Shown piece after piece: positions 1 through 9,895 of a stretch of DNA of 64,000 nucleotides. The stretch comes from Actinomycetota bacterium (GTDB lineage: Bacteria > Actinomycetota > Geothermincolia > Geothermincolales > RBG-13-55-18), in assembly GCA_014360645.1 (NCBI GenBank), contig JACIXD010000004.1, positions 186,001 to 250,000 on the forward strand. Reading direction: 5' to 3'. The position numbers and the translations under genes were made by a program. The notes below the pieces were generated by a model, which saw nothing but the letters and a program-made list of their open reading frames with translations, searched no databases and was not told where the DNA came from. Every line of letters begins with the position of its first letter. Position 1 is the first letter of the stretch.

Positions 1-300
1 TCCCACCTTATAGACCGCTCCCGTGGCGACGGGGAACCATCGAACGGGGGATTGCGCCGCGAGAAAAGCTCCCTCCTATCTCTCCTCCGCGCCGACCCTC
101 GGAGCCGGAGCCGGGAGGGAGCCTGAGTGCCAGCCGGGAAGGCCCTCTCCGGGGGAACGCGCCGCAGGACGTCAACGGGGGAGGCCCGGAGCCGCGGCGC
201 TTATCAAAAGCTAGCCTGAATCTATGGTCAATCATGGTATCCAAACAGGCCGTGTTTCTGCTACAATCCTGGCGGAGACAAAGGAAGGGAGGTGGCGGCC
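1..300. other. Non-coding leader at window edge
   Basis: No convincing gene is visible here; the short open frames have arginine/proline-rich, low-complexity translations typical of GC-rich non-coding DNA. A TACAAT hexamer at 262-267 could be a -10 box for the epimerase gene that follows, but no good -35 box sits 16-18 bases upstream. A purine-rich ribosome binding site runs over 280-291. Confidence 0.4.
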
Positions 301-1248
301 TTGCGGCTCTTCATCAGCGGGATATCCGGTTATCTGGGCGGAGTGGTGCTGCGTTCCCTGGAGCAGGAACCGTTCATCGAGGAGATCGTGGGCATCGACG
401 TGCGCCCGCCGGCCGTCACCGCGTCCAAGCTGCGCTTTCACCGCCTGGACGTGCGGGACCGCGAGGGCGTGAGGCGGGCTCTGCGGGGCTGCGACGCGGC
501 CCTGCACATGGCCTTCATCCTGGACGAGATCAGGGACAAGAAGGAGACCCACGACATCAACATCAACGGCTCCAGGAACGTCTTCCACGCCTGCCTGGAT
601 ACCGGGGTCCCCTGGTTGATCCAGCTCTCGAGCATGGCCGCCTTCGGCGCACATCCCGACAACCCCTTCCCCATGGACGAGGAGGAATACCCCCGGGGCG
701 ACCCCCGCTGCTATTACTCCTACGGCAAGGCCGAGATAGAGCACTACCTCTTTCGCCTCACCCAGCTGCACCCAGAGCTCACCTTCACCATCCTCAGGCC
801 GTGCGTGATCGTGGGCGAGGGCATGGACAACACCGTCTCGCGCATCTTCGGCCGCCGGCTGGCCATGCGCCCGAGGGGCTCCGATCCCCATACCCAGTTC
901 ATCCACGAGGACGACCTGGCGGAGGCCGTCCGCCTGGTGCTGATCTCTGGAGCCAGGGGTATATACCACGTGACCAGCGACGACACCATCGCGCTTTCGG
1001 AGATGATCAAAAGGGCCGGCATGGCGGCGCCGGCGGTGAACGCCGACCTCATGTGCGCCCTGGCGGACACGGCCTACCGCCTACGCCTCTCGCCCATCTC
1101 CTCGCACTGGATAAACATGTTCCGCCATTCCATGGTGGGAAGCAACGAGAAGATCAAGCGGGAGCTGGGTTGGAGGCCGCGATTTACCTCCCGGGAGCTG
1201 TTCGGGCTGGTGCTGGAGGCGGGCCGCGGGTCCCGGCGCAGGGGATGA
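301..1248 (+). CDS. NAD-dependent epimerase/dehydratase family protein
   Basis: Extended short-chain dehydrogenase/reductase that should bind NAD(P) and oxidise or epimerise a sugar-nucleotide or steroid-like alcohol; the substrate cannot be read from sequence. The N-terminus carries a Rossmann glycine motif (GISGYLG), followed by a GIDVRPP strand end and the catalytic YYSYGK (YxxxK) near residue 142. Length of about 315 residues is normal. The purine-rich Shine-Dalgarno at 280-291 touches a GTG at 292, so the in-frame TTG at 301, about 9 bases downstream, is the better start. It is followed after 130 bases by a flavoprotein oxidoreductase on the same strand, so the two may be co-transcribed. 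Family is clear, exact reaction unknown. Confidence 0.85.
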   Translation: MRLFISGISGYLGGVVLRSLEQEPFIEEIVGIDVRPPAVTASKLRFHRLDVRDREGVRRALRGCDAALHMAFILDEIRDKKETHDININGSRNVFHACLDTGVPWLIQLSSMAAFGAHPDNPFPMDEEEYPRGDPRCYYSYGKAEIEHYLFRLTQLHPELTFTILRPCVIVGEGMDNTVSRIFGRRLAMRPRGSDPHTQFIHEDDLAEAVRLVLISGARGIYHVTSDDTIALSEMIKRAGMAAPAVNADLMCALADTAYRLRLSPISSHWINMFRHSMVGSNEKIKRELGWRPRFTSRELFGLVLEAGRGSRRRG

Positions 1249-1377
1249 GCCGACCCGCCTTCCAAGGAAGGGAACGACGGCGAGGCCGGCAAGAGAGCCG
1301 GTCCGGAGGCCGCCATATGCAGCGCGGTCATAGCGCGTAGGTCATGTAGGCGGTCAGCGGTAAAGAGGAGGGAGAGG

Positions 1378-2931
1378 ATGAGCGGGAGCGGTGAGCGCTA
1401 CGACGTCGTGATCATCGGGGCAGGGGTGGCCGGGCTGGTATGCGGCTGCTACCTGGCGCGCGCCGGTCGCCGGGTGCTGCTGCTCGAGCACGGCAACGCG
1501 GTGGGGGGCAACATCCAGGGCATCCGGCGCAAGGGCTTTTATTTCGATGCCGGCTCGCAGTCCACGGAGAACGTGGGCATCCTCTTCCCCATCCTCCAGG
1601 ACCTGGGGATATACGACCCGGGGCAGTGGGAGCGCTCGGAGTGGCGCTGGGTCACCCCGGACTGCGACGTCACCCTGCGCGACTTCGGGCAGGTGCGCGA
1701 GGACTTCAAGGGCTTCTTCCCGGAATCCGCCGTCGACATCGACGCCTGGTTCGACTTCATCGAGCCGGGATGCGCGGTGATGCGCGACCTCATGTCCGCC
1801 CCGTTCCCCCTCGTCCTGAGGGGACGCGAGAAGCTCCGCAACCTGGCGAGGATGACCAGGGTGGGCCTTCCCATGCTGGGGCTGATGTCCGAGACCCTGC
1901 GCATGTCCGGCAGCGAAAAGGGCCGGGAGATATTCCGGGACCCGCGCCTGGCATTCCTCTTCGGGGAGTTCGGGGACACCAACATGCTCCTCTTCATGCA
2001 CTACTCCTTCTGGTACAGCTTCCTCTACGACTACGTCTATCCCCGGGGGGGCCTGGCCGCCCTGGGGGAGATGCTGGCGGCGAGGTTCCGGGAGCTGGGC
2101 GGCGAGCTGCGCCTCTCCTGCACCGTGGACCGCATCCTCACCTCGGGAAACACCGCGGTGGGGGTGGAGACCCGCGCCGGCGAGCGCTTCGCGGCGGAAA
2201 AGGTGGTGAACACCGGCAACCCCAAGCGCCTGGTCACGGAGATGTGCGACCCCTCCCTCTTTCCCGCCCGCTACCGGGAGAGGATAAAGAACGCCCCCGT
2301 GAGCATCTCGGTGATCACCGCCTTCCTGGGGCTGGACATGTCCGACGGCGAGCTGGCGCAGCACATGAAGACGCACCACGTGGTGCACTGGAGGACCTAT
2401 TCCAACCGCCAGGACATCTACGACCCCGAGCAACACCGCAAGGGTTGGGCCCTCATGAGCTGGTGTTCCATGCACGACAAGAGCCTGGCCCCGGAGGGGA
2501 AGAACTCCCTCATCGTGCAGATCCCCGTGCCCTACGACTGGATGAACGGATGGGGGACGGGATCGGCGGACCCCATGGCGCGCAACGAAGCCTACCGAGC
2601 CCTGAAGGAAAAGGTGCTAGAGGACGTCATCGCGGACACCGAACACATCCTGCCCGGGCTGCGGGACAGGGTGGCCTACCGCGAGCTGGCCACCCCCCGC
2701 ACCCTGGCGCGCTACACCCTCAACCCCCAGGGCTCCATCATGGGATGGTCGTACGACATGTACAACACCCCCCTCTTCGGGCGCTTCGGGAAGTTCACCA
2801 CCCCGGTGAAGAACCTCTACATGGCCGGCCATTACTCCGTGTGGCCGGGGGGCATCGTCTTCAGCGCCCTATCCGGGAAGCTGGTGGCCGAGGGCATGTA
2901 CGAGGGTTTCGCGAAGGTCTTGCTGTACTGA
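1378..2931 (+). CDS. Phytoene desaturase-like FAD-dependent oxidoreductase
   Basis: Flavoprotein amine-oxidase/CrtI superfamily enzyme of 517 residues. It starts with a dinucleotide-binding motif (VVIIGAGVAGLVCG) at residues 10-23 and a GGN segment typical of phytoene desaturase and carotenoid isomerase relatives, and ends with the FAD-binding closing motif MAGHYSVWPGGIV near residue 482. Such proteins desaturate, isomerise or saturate polyenes and related lipids. No crtB, crtE or other carotenoid gene is nearby, so a carotenoid role is not supported; the context of epimerase and acyl-CoA enzymes fits general lipid redox chemistry better. The start is an ATG after a strong AAGAGGAGGGAGAGG site. 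Convergent with the Fe-S protein gene that ends at 2986. Confidence 0.85.
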   Translation: MSGSGERYDVVIIGAGVAGLVCGCYLARAGRRVLLLEHGNAVGGNIQGIRRKGFYFDAGSQSTENVGILFPILQDLGIYDPGQWERSEWRWVTPDCDVTLRDFGQVREDFKGFFPESAVDIDAWFDFIEPGCAVMRDLMSAPFPLVLRGREKLRNLARMTRVGLPMLGLMSETLRMSGSEKGREIFRDPRLAFLFGEFGDTNMLLFMHYSFWYSFLYDYVYPRGGLAALGEMLAARFRELGGELRLSCTVDRILTSGNTAVGVETRAGERFAAEKVVNTGNPKRLVTEMCDPSLFPARYRERIKNAPVSISVITAFLGLDMSDGELAQHMKTHHVVHWRTYSNRQDIYDPEQHRKGWALMSWCSMHDKSLAPEGKNSLIVQIPVPYDWMNGWGTGSADPMARNEAYRALKEKVLEDVIADTEHILPGLRDRVAYRELATPRTLARYTLNPQGSIMGWSYDMYNTPLFGRFGKFTTPVKNLYMAGHYSVWPGGIVFSALSGKLVAEGMYEGFAKVLLY

Positions 2932-2985
2932 CCGTCACGCCGGGCGCGGCCGTCTTCGGAGGCCAGTACGGGCCGAACGCCCCCC

Positions 2986-4077
2986 TCAGGCCAGGCGGCG
3001 AGGGGGCACGAAGACCGACCTGATCCCGGTCCGCCGCAGGGCCATGGCCTCTCCCGGACAGTGATAGGCGCACACGCCGCAGCCTATGCATCTCTCGTCG
3101 TCGATGCGGGCGAGGTCGTCCACCAGCTCTATGGCCTCCATGGGACACATGTCGATGCAGGTGCCGCATCCGTTGCACAGGTCGGCGTCCACCCCGGCCC
3201 GGTAGGAGGTGTAGGTCTGCATGGGGGCGGCCCCGCGGTAATACAGCTCGAAGGTCCCGCAGCAGCACTTGCAGCAGTTGCAGATGGCGAACTCGTCCCG
3301 CTGCAGGTCGTTCTTCTCGTGGAAGAACTTGTGGACCAGTCCCGCCTCCTCGCATTCCTTGAGGATCCTCTTGGCCTCCTCTCGGGATATCTCGCGGCCG
3401 AAACCATAGTCGATCATGAAGCGGGCCGAGCGCCCGAAGGTGAGGCAGTTGACCTTCTCCTCCGTGACCTCGCATCTCTTGCCCAGGAGGTCCTTGTGGT
3501 GGCGGCAGTAGCAGTGGCTGACGGCGAAGGTGTCGAACTTGTCCGCGATCTCCATGGCGTCCTCCAGGGGCATGACGCCCTCCCCTTTTACGTCCACCTC
3601 GCACTCCACCGGCACCACCCGGGTTATGGGGGGGATGGCCTTGAGCGCCTCCACCACGTTGTCGTAGTTCGACTGCACCATCTGCGAGAGTTCCTCGAAG
3701 AGCCTCTCGAAGAGCACCGCAAGCTTTTTCTCCTTCTCCCCCTTCTCTCCCCGCACCATGGTCAGCTCGAAAAGGCCCGGGAAGGGGGGCATGATGGTGA
3801 ACACCTCCACCCCCGTGCTGCGGCTGGTGGTGACCATCAGGGCTCCCTTGCGGAGGAGACGGTCGAGCATGGACCTCATGGCATCTTCTTCCATGCCGCA
3901 GCGCTCCCTGATCTCCTCCAGGTTCAGCGACGGCTTGGTGAAGAGGTGCAGGAAGGCCGCCTCCTCCTCGTCCATGATGGTGCGCAGCAGCTCGAGCAGG
4001 GTGTCGTTCACGGGCATGGGCACGGGCCCCGCCGCGATCATGGCCGCCGCCGCCTTCGTCCATACCTTCTCGGACAT
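2986..4077 (-). CDS. Winged-helix/Cys-rich/2[4Fe-4S] ferredoxin-type protein (paralogue 1)
   Basis: A 363-residue protein with three visible parts. The N-terminal third looks like a winged helix-turn-helix with a basic turn (MLDRLLRKGALM) followed by an IMPPFPGLFE segment. The middle has a CYCRHH motif near residue 190 with two more cysteines, then CNCCKCCCG near 269. The C-terminus is a classic two-cluster ferredoxin (CNGCGTCIDMCP and CIGCGVCAYHCP, about residues 298-340). It has two paralogues in this window (22115-23191 and 23223-24308). The ATG at 4077 is chosen because AAGGAGGT lies just upstream; a longer frame reaches 4164 but lacks such a site. Adjacent to and co-oriented with the acyl-CoA synthetase upstream. 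Function unknown: an electron carrier or a redox-sensing regulator are both possible. Confidence 0.85.
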   Translation of the reverse strand: MSEKVWTKAAAAMIAAGPVPMPVNDTLLELLRTIMDEEEAAFLHLFTKPSLNLEEIRERCGMEEDAMRSMLDRLLRKGALMVTTSRSTGVEVFTIMPPFPGLFELTMVRGEKGEKEKKLAVLFERLFEELSQMVQSNYDNVVEALKAIPPITRVVPVECEVDVKGEGVMPLEDAMEIADKFDTFAVSHCYCRHHKDLLGKRCEVTEEKVNCLTFGRSARFMIDYGFGREISREEAKRILKECEEAGLVHKFFHEKNDLQRDEFAICNCCKCCCGTFELYYRGAAPMQTYTSYRAGVDADLCNGCGTCIDMCPMEAIELVDDLARIDDERCIGCGVCAYHCPGEAMALRRTGIRSVFVPPRRLA

Positions 4078-4324
4078 GCCTACCTCCTTGGTGGAACGTG
4101 CCGCCGACCGGCACATCCTCTTCCCTTTTCGCGCTGGGATCCCGGACAATCCTTGCTTGCCCATACTATACCACCCGCCGTAAGGTGAGTCGGCCCGCCC
4201 TTGGGATTGCGCCGCTTCCCCGCATGAGAGAATGCGGCGACCCTTCCCGGTGTACGGGTTATGGAAGGCGACCCGCCAAAAGGATTGATACCGGACCTTC
4301 GATGTGTTGGCGATACCCCCATGC

Positions 4325-5839
4325 TTATAGCTGGGAGCGCAGCTCGCGTTTCAGTATCTTCCCGATGGAACTCTTGGGGAGGGACTGCAGGATGCGCACC
4401 TCCCGGGGCCGCTTGAAGGACGGCAGGCGCTCTTCGCAAAAGGCCAGGATCTCCTCGGGCGCGGCCTCCACTCCCGGTTTCAGGGCCACGCAGGCCACGA
4501 TCTCCTCCCCGTAATCGGGGTCGGGGACCCCGATCACCGCCGCCTCCGCCACCGCCGGGTGCTGGTAGAGGACCTCCTCGATCTGAGTGGGCATGATGTT
4601 CTCGCCGCCCTTGATGATGATGTCCTTCTTGCGGTCGGTGATGTAGAGGTAGCCGTCCTCGTCCAAGTACCCGATGTCGCCGGTGTGCAGCCAACCGTTC
4701 CGCAACGCCTCCGCGGTCTCCTCGGGGCGCTTGAGGTACCCCTTCATGACCTGGGGTCCCCGGATGACCACCTCCCCGATCTCGCCCGGCCCGAGCTCGT
4801 TGTCGTCCTCGTCGAAGATGGCCAGCTCCATATTGTCGTAGGCCTTGCCGGTGGAGCCGTCCCTCCATTCCATGCTGGGGCGCAAGCAGGCCCCCATGCC
4901 CGTGGATTCCGTGAGCCCGTAGAGCTGGCGCATGGTGCAGCCGAACTTCTCCATGAAGGCGCGGCGGAGCTCCAGGGGCAAAGGCGCTGCGCCGGCGATG
5001 CAGTCCTTGAGCGAGCTGGTATCGTACTTGTCCACGTTGGGATGGTTGAGGATGAGGGAATACATGGTGGGCACGGCGGGGAAGAAATTGACCCGGTAAC
5101 GCTCGATGAGGCGCAGGCACTCCTCGGGGTCGTACCAACGCATCATGATCGCCTTGCCCTCCGGGAACTCGTTGAAGTTGCTGGCGTTCATGGCCCCCAC
5201 CCCGTAGATGTGCGCCAGCGGCAGGCACATCAGCCCGATCTGGGGCTCCTTGACCTCGTTGGCGCGGTAGGCGCTCTCGGCGGAGGTGACGAGGTTCTCG
5301 TGGGTGAGCATCACCCCCTTGGGCTTGCCCGTGGTGCCGGAGGTGTACATGAGCATGGCCAGGTCGTCCGGCTCGCGGTCCACGATCTCCAGCTCGGAGG
5401 GGCCCGAAGAGAGAAGGCGCTCGTATGAAAGGGTGCGCGCCCCGTCCTCTCCCCCCACCACGATGACGTGGCGCACCCGCTCCATCCCTTCCACCGCCTC
5501 CAGCACCTTGGGCGCGATTACGGCGTCGGTTATCACCGCCACCGTCCCGGAATCCTCAACTATAAAGCGCATCTCCTGCGGGGTGAGCACGAAGAGGATG
5601 GGGAGCGCCACCCCTCCCATGGCGAAGATGGCGCTGAAGGACTCGAAGACCTGGGGGCAGTTGGACATGGTCACCGCCACCACGTCGCCCACGCCCACTC
5701 CTAGGTCCCGGAGCGCGCGTTCCAGGCGCCCGGAGGCGTCCCGCAGCTCGGTGTTGTAATACTCGCGGTCCTCGAAGACGATGGAGACCACCTCTCCCAC
5801 CCTCTCGTAATACTGTTCCCCCAGCATGGCCACGTTCAT
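4325..5839 (-). CDS. Acyl-CoA synthetase (AMP-forming)
   Basis: A 504-residue ANL superfamily enzyme that would activate a carboxylic acid with ATP to acyl-AMP and then form the CoA thioester. Core motifs are intact: the phosphate-binding P-loop MYTSGTTGKPKG near residue 165, YGLTESTG (A5), GWLHTGDIGYLDEDG (A7) with the hinge-region DRKKDIIIKGGENI (A8), and the catalytic C-terminal lysine in SIGKILKREL. Length matches long-chain or medium-chain fatty acyl-CoA ligases of the FadD type; the chain length preference is not readable. The ATG at 5839 has only weak spacing evidence. A roughly 250-base gap separates it from the Fe-S gene downstream. It is divergent from the large exported phosphatase-family gene, across an 816-base intergenic region. 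Confidence 0.92.
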   Translation of the reverse strand: MNVAMLGEQYYERVGEVVSIVFEDREYYNTELRDASGRLERALRDLGVGVGDVVAVTMSNCPQVFESFSAIFAMGGVALPILFVLTPQEMRFIVEDSGTVAVITDAVIAPKVLEAVEGMERVRHVIVVGGEDGARTLSYERLLSSGPSELEIVDREPDDLAMLMYTSGTTGKPKGVMLTHENLVTSAESAYRANEVKEPQIGLMCLPLAHIYGVGAMNASNFNEFPEGKAIMMRWYDPEECLRLIERYRVNFFPAVPTMYSLILNHPNVDKYDTSSLKDCIAGAAPLPLELRRAFMEKFGCTMRQLYGLTESTGMGACLRPSMEWRDGSTGKAYDNMELAIFDEDDNELGPGEIGEVVIRGPQVMKGYLKRPEETAEALRNGWLHTGDIGYLDEDGYLYITDRKKDIIIKGGENIMPTQIEEVLYQHPAVAEAAVIGVPDPDYGEEIVACVALKPGVEAAPEEILAFCEERLPSFKRPREVRILQSLPKSSIGKILKRELRSQL

Positions 5840-6655
5840 GGCTTACCCCCTTCTTACCTCACCTTCTCCCCCTGCATGGGACCGTATCCCCCGATCCCGT
5901 GTAAGTGGCAATAAATACCATCCGCGAACATGACATCCGCGCCACCCATGATCGCGGGACCGACCCCCTTCAAGAAACCGACCGCCTGTCAATAAATATA
6001 CAGCAACCCAAAAGCTGCGGAAAGCAATATTTACTTCCTAGTTTACTATGCTGACCGTTATCACGCCGCCATACTCTTTATATCCCCGGCCGCCAAACCT
6101 AAACCCCCTGCCATCGGGAATCCCGTAATACCCGCTTCCGGCCACGGCGTGTCAGCTGCCGGGCTTGAGAGCGCGGGTCAAGCACCAAACCGCGAACCAC
6201 CTCAAGGCTCCGGCAATCGGAAGAGGAGAGAACCATGAGGTTGAATGGCGCTATCCGGTATGCTACCATGCGGTAGTAAAGGGGATGCTTGCGAGCACCG
6301 TCGGATTGGGGGGAAACCATCCGCTCTTTCGCGAGTCCTCGAGTTGGCTGTTCCATAAGCACCCGGGCTATCCGGTCGAGCCCTTCCGCCGCATGGAGCG
6401 CGGCGTTCCAGCAGCCGTGCCATAAGGCGGCGCGAGAAGTCCCGTGCGGTAGGAGGTCATGTCGCCCCCTCACCCTGGCGGCGGAGTCTGGGAGACCGAT
6501 GCCTGGACATATGGATCAACGCGACCAAGACACCCCCCGCCTGGTGACGTCACCTTGGCCGGGGCCGCCCACGGGGATGCTCGCGTACCCCCGGCATCAC
6601 CTCACGGAAGTATATCGGCTTGCTAAGAGACGGAGAGGAGTAAAGGAGGGAGCCA
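5840..6655. other. Long divergent intergenic region
   Basis: 816 bases between two divergent genes, so it must hold promoters for both. The stretch 5905-6055 is clearly more AT-rich than the surroundings (for example ATAAATATACAGC and CAATATTTACTTCC) and contains, on the minus strand, a TTGACA-like hexamer within TTATTGACAGGCGG. I could not pair it with a convincing -10. The rest is GC-rich with no persuasive gene; a minus-strand open frame at 6099-6473 has random-looking composition. Confidence 0.4.
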
Positions 6656-9535
6656 ATGCGCGCACCGGGTAACAGCGGATTTCGGAGGAGGCATTCCTTT
6701 TATATCACCTTCGCGACCCTGATCGCCGTCTTGGCGGCAACCGCGCTGGCGCCGCTGCCGGTTGAGCGAGCCCAGGCACAGCCGCCGACCTTCACCCCCG
6801 CCACCTTCGACCTCTTCAGCATGTTCCCCCAGCAGGCCCTCTCCCCGGCCACGGGCAGGACGGTCACCTGGATGCCGGTGGAGACCCGCAACATCTCTGG
6901 CACCGGAGACTGGACCTGGCTGTCGGTCAAGGTGGAGTCGCCGTACTTCAACGCCTTCGTCTTCCCGGCCCTGGTAAGGCCGTCCGGTCCGGAGGGGAAA
7001 GCTAAATCGTGGGTGCTGGTCACCTGTTCACCCGCCACCCCGGAAGGAACGGTCGGCTACTTCAAGGTCACCGCCACACGCGGAACGGAGAAGCACCGCC
7101 TGTGGCTGAAGGTGACCTCCCTTACTTCCCGACCAGTGCTGGAGAACTCGCCTGGAGACACTCTCACCGGGCAGGGCTACCGCAAGCCGCTCCTGCAGGC
7201 CTATACCGGCACCCCGCTCACCTGGTGCCTCGCGGCCACCAACCACGGGGGCGGCACGGACACCTTTTCCCTCTCCTACCGCGCCGACTTTCCCTGCAGG
7301 GTCAGGTTCACCAACACCGCGGGAGCGGAGATAGACCGGGTGACCCTGGGTGGGCTGAGCCATAACTACCTCTATTCCACCCCCGCCTACGTCACCGCCG
7401 AGGTCGTCCCCACCGCTCCCCTGCCTAAGAACCGGCCCGGAAGCGTGGTCTTCGAGCTGGGGCCCGGCACGCGTTCCTCCACCACCTCGCAGGTGACGGC
7501 GCAGTTGCTCAACCCCGGCATGCTCTTCTGCGTCAACGATCTCGAGGGCCTGCGCCCCCACGCGCACCAGGTGATGCCGGGGGAGATGACTACCTTTATC
7601 TTCCATGTGACCAATTTCGCACCCTCCCCGGCGGACATCACCCTGGAGGTCTCCGCGCAGGGGGAAGGTTGGGATGCAAGCCTGGACAGCGCCAGGCTGG
7701 AGGGCCTCGCTCCCGGAGAGACGCGGCAGGCGATGCTCACCGCCGTCGCCCCCGCAGGCGCCGCGGCGGGCGATGCGCTGGAGGCGACGGTAACCGCAAG
7801 AAGCACCTCGGGAGAGGCGGAAACGGTGGAGGTGGCCGCGGAGGTCACGGACGTGCCCAACATCTATTATTTCGCCATCGATTCCATGGAACCCCAATAC
7901 CTCGACCTAAACCGCGCCGGCACGAGGCCGGGCCGCGACGGGGACTGGCTCATGCCCAACGTCCGCGCTTTTCTCTCGGACTGTGTACGTTACCGTGACG
8001 CGCGCGTCTACCTGCCCTCCGCCACGGACATGAACCACACCAACGCCCTCGCCGGCACCTACACGGGCACCGCGGGCATCTACATGGTCGGGGGCAACTT
8101 CGTTTCCTTCACCGAGCATGACGAGGTGATCACCGCCGCCAACTCCATGGCCCTGATGCGCCACGGCCCGCAGGGCGAGGCGGTGAAAAGGGTCTTCGAG
8201 GTGGCCAAGGAGGAGACGGGGGGCAAGGCCCTCACCGGGTTCTGGTCCAACAAGAACTGGCTGGCGGACATCGAGGGAGAGCGGGGGGTGGACATCGTGG
8301 GTAGCAGCGAGCGCTTCCCCCTCTTCTTCCCTCCCCCCTATAAATACTTTGCGGCGGGAGACCCGCGGACGGACAACGATCCCTGGGACCCCCTCTCGGC
8401 GCCCTTCTCCGCCTGCCTGTACAACGACACCATGCGCGAGATCATAATCCCGGCCCTGTCGGGTCAGTTCAACCTCGTGCTGGGCCTGGGGCTCTACCTC
8501 ATGCCCATCAACATGGTGATCGGGTTCATGCCCGGCAACCACTGCGAGGACCGCTATCTTGTGGACTCCTTCCTGCGCTCCATCGCCGAGGAGGACCCGG
8601 ACGTCTGCTACATCAACGCCGCCGACCTGGACAACACCGGCCACTTCACGGGGAGCTCCTGGGAAAGCGGGGAATGGGACGGCCGGGGGACACCTGGCGC
8701 CACGGATGACGTGAGCCGCTATAGCCCCTGGATGCGCCGGGACGAATGCCTGGACATCTGCCGGGAGGTGGACGAGCTCTTCGCGGAGTTCATACGTACT
8801 CTGAAGGAACGCGGGGTGTATGACAACAGCATCGTGGTGCTGCTCTCCGACCACGGCATGGAGAACGTCAAGGACGCAAAGAACGGGTACGAGGTCCTGG
8901 ACCTGCGCCTCATCCTCAGGGCTCACGGCCTGCTGCTCAACGAGGACTATCACGAGGGCGGCGGCACGGAGATCAACCAGATATGGTGCGACGACCCCGC
9001 CAAGCTGCAAGCCATCGAGGAGATCCTGGAAGGGTATACCGTGAACGACCCCCAGCTCGGGCCGGTGCAGCCCCTCATGGTCATCAACAGGGACGAGGCC
9101 AAGGCAGGCGTGGACTACGGGGAGCTGGGACGCGTGCGCCCCGGGGAGCTGTACTCTGAATTCTGGGCGGAGTACTGGCCCGCTCACCCGGACGGGCAAC
9201 AAGGACAACTCTGGCCTGACCTCTTCGTGTTCCCCAGGTACAACTACAACGTGGCCTCCCACGGACAGGTCCTGGCCAGCGCCATCAACCCGGTGGGCAT
9301 CACCCTGGGCAACGTCCCGGACAACGTGCAGCTCGGCTTCCCCGCCGCCCACGGGGGGCTGCAGACCGTGCACATACCGCTGTGCTTCAAGGCCCCCGCC
9401 GGTTGGTCCTCCTACCGCCCGGGAACGGCGGTGGACGAGGAGGTTGAGGTGGGAGACATCGCCCCCACCATCTACTTCATCATGGGCTGGGCAGCCCCGT
9501 CCTGCGTGGACGGCAAGCCCCTGCCGAAGCCGTAA
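6656..9535 (+). CDS. Large exported alkaline phosphatase superfamily protein
   Basis: A 959-residue secreted protein. A long signal peptide (basic start, hydrophobic stretch, likely AQA cleavage near residue 41) is followed by about 350 residues of beta-rich domains that resemble the NPCBM/Ig-like repeats seen in surface proteins, then a type I phosphodiesterase/alkaline phosphatase-like domain. Metal-site signatures visible are YFAIDSMEP near 407, LPSATDMNHTN near 455 (candidate threonine nucleophile), DLDNTGHF near 660, LLSDHGMEN near 730 and ASHGQ near 868. It would hydrolyse phosphate or sulfate esters outside the cell; the substrate is unknown. Start chosen from TAAAGGAGGGA six bases upstream. 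It is monocistronic with a strong terminator after the stop. Confidence 0.82.
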   Translation: MRAPGNSGFRRRHSFYITFATLIAVLAATALAPLPVERAQAQPPTFTPATFDLFSMFPQQALSPATGRTVTWMPVETRNISGTGDWTWLSVKVESPYFNAFVFPALVRPSGPEGKAKSWVLVTCSPATPEGTVGYFKVTATRGTEKHRLWLKVTSLTSRPVLENSPGDTLTGQGYRKPLLQAYTGTPLTWCLAATNHGGGTDTFSLSYRADFPCRVRFTNTAGAEIDRVTLGGLSHNYLYSTPAYVTAEVVPTAPLPKNRPGSVVFELGPGTRSSTTSQVTAQLLNPGMLFCVNDLEGLRPHAHQVMPGEMTTFIFHVTNFAPSPADITLEVSAQGEGWDASLDSARLEGLAPGETRQAMLTAVAPAGAAAGDALEATVTARSTSGEAETVEVAAEVTDVPNIYYFAIDSMEPQYLDLNRAGTRPGRDGDWLMPNVRAFLSDCVRYRDARVYLPSATDMNHTNALAGTYTGTAGIYMVGGNFVSFTEHDEVITAANSMALMRHGPQGEAVKRVFEVAKEETGGKALTGFWSNKNWLADIEGERGVDIVGSSERFPLFFPPPYKYFAAGDPRTDNDPWDPLSAPFSACLYNDTMREIIIPALSGQFNLVLGLGLYLMPINMVIGFMPGNHCEDRYLVDSFLRSIAEEDPDVCYINAADLDNTGHFTGSSWESGEWDGRGTPGATDDVSRYSPWMRRDECLDICREVDELFAEFIRTLKERGVYDNSIVVLLSDHGMENVKDAKNGYEVLDLRLILRAHGLLLNEDYHEGGGTEINQIWCDDPAKLQAIEEILEGYTVNDPQLGPVQPLMVINRDEAKAGVDYGELGRVRPGELYSEFWAEYWPAHPDGQQGQLWPDLFVFPRYNYNVASHGQVLASAINPVGITLGNVPDNVQLGFPAAHGGLQTVHIPLCFKAPAGWSSYRPGTAVDEEVEVGDIAPTIYFIMGWAAPSCVDGKPLPKP

Positions 9536-9895
9536 TAGACCAAGCCGCCGGGGGCTTGTCGGGAAGGCGGGCTCCGGTGACAGGGTAGGACGTCACGAGA
9601 CCACTGCGGCGCGCCGGCAGACCCGAAAGCCGGCGCGCGCCTTTTTGAATGGTGCGGCTCCCCGTGCCCCCGAATGGACGCGCCGGCACGCGAGCATGGC
9701 TGCCCCACGCTTCTTCCCTCTGTTCCGAGCGGTCCCGCAAGCCGCGTAACCGCGATGGAGGGCTGAAGCCTGCAGGTGTTATTATCATTTGTGAAAAAAC
9801 GACGCGAGGGAAAAATCATCTACATGGGCATCTCGAGATGGATTCTTATCCGGATGCTGGTATGTTGTTTCCGGTCAGAGACGGCGTGGTGAAGG
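9536..9895. other. Intergenic region with terminator and conserved motif
   Basis: Contains the terminator of the preceding gene at 9609-9646, then a stretch at 9738-9776 that shares two blocks (AAGCCGCGTAACC and AAGCCTGCAG) with a segment near 26695-26737 upstream of the acyl-AMP ligase gene. Positions 9777-9870 are AT-rich and probably carry the promoter of the histidine kinase; no clear -35/-10 pair was recognised. Confidence 0.4.
9609..9646 (+). terminator. Rho-independent terminator
   Basis: A perfect 10-bp stem (GCGCGCCGGC at 9609-9618 with its complement at 9629-9638) around a 10-base loop, followed by GCCTTTTT. It lies 73 bases after the stop of the phosphatase-superfamily gene and should terminate that transcript before the histidine kinase gene. 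Confidence 0.85.

Noticed and set aside
6099-6473. 124-codon minus-strand frame in the divergent intergenic region
   Set aside because: Random composition, no ribosome binding site, no recognisable domain.
9720-9780. GEMM/c-di-GMP or fluoride riboswitch
   Set aside because: Fragments such as GTAACCGCGATGG recall riboswitch consensus parts, but the required helices and order of conserved blocks are not present.
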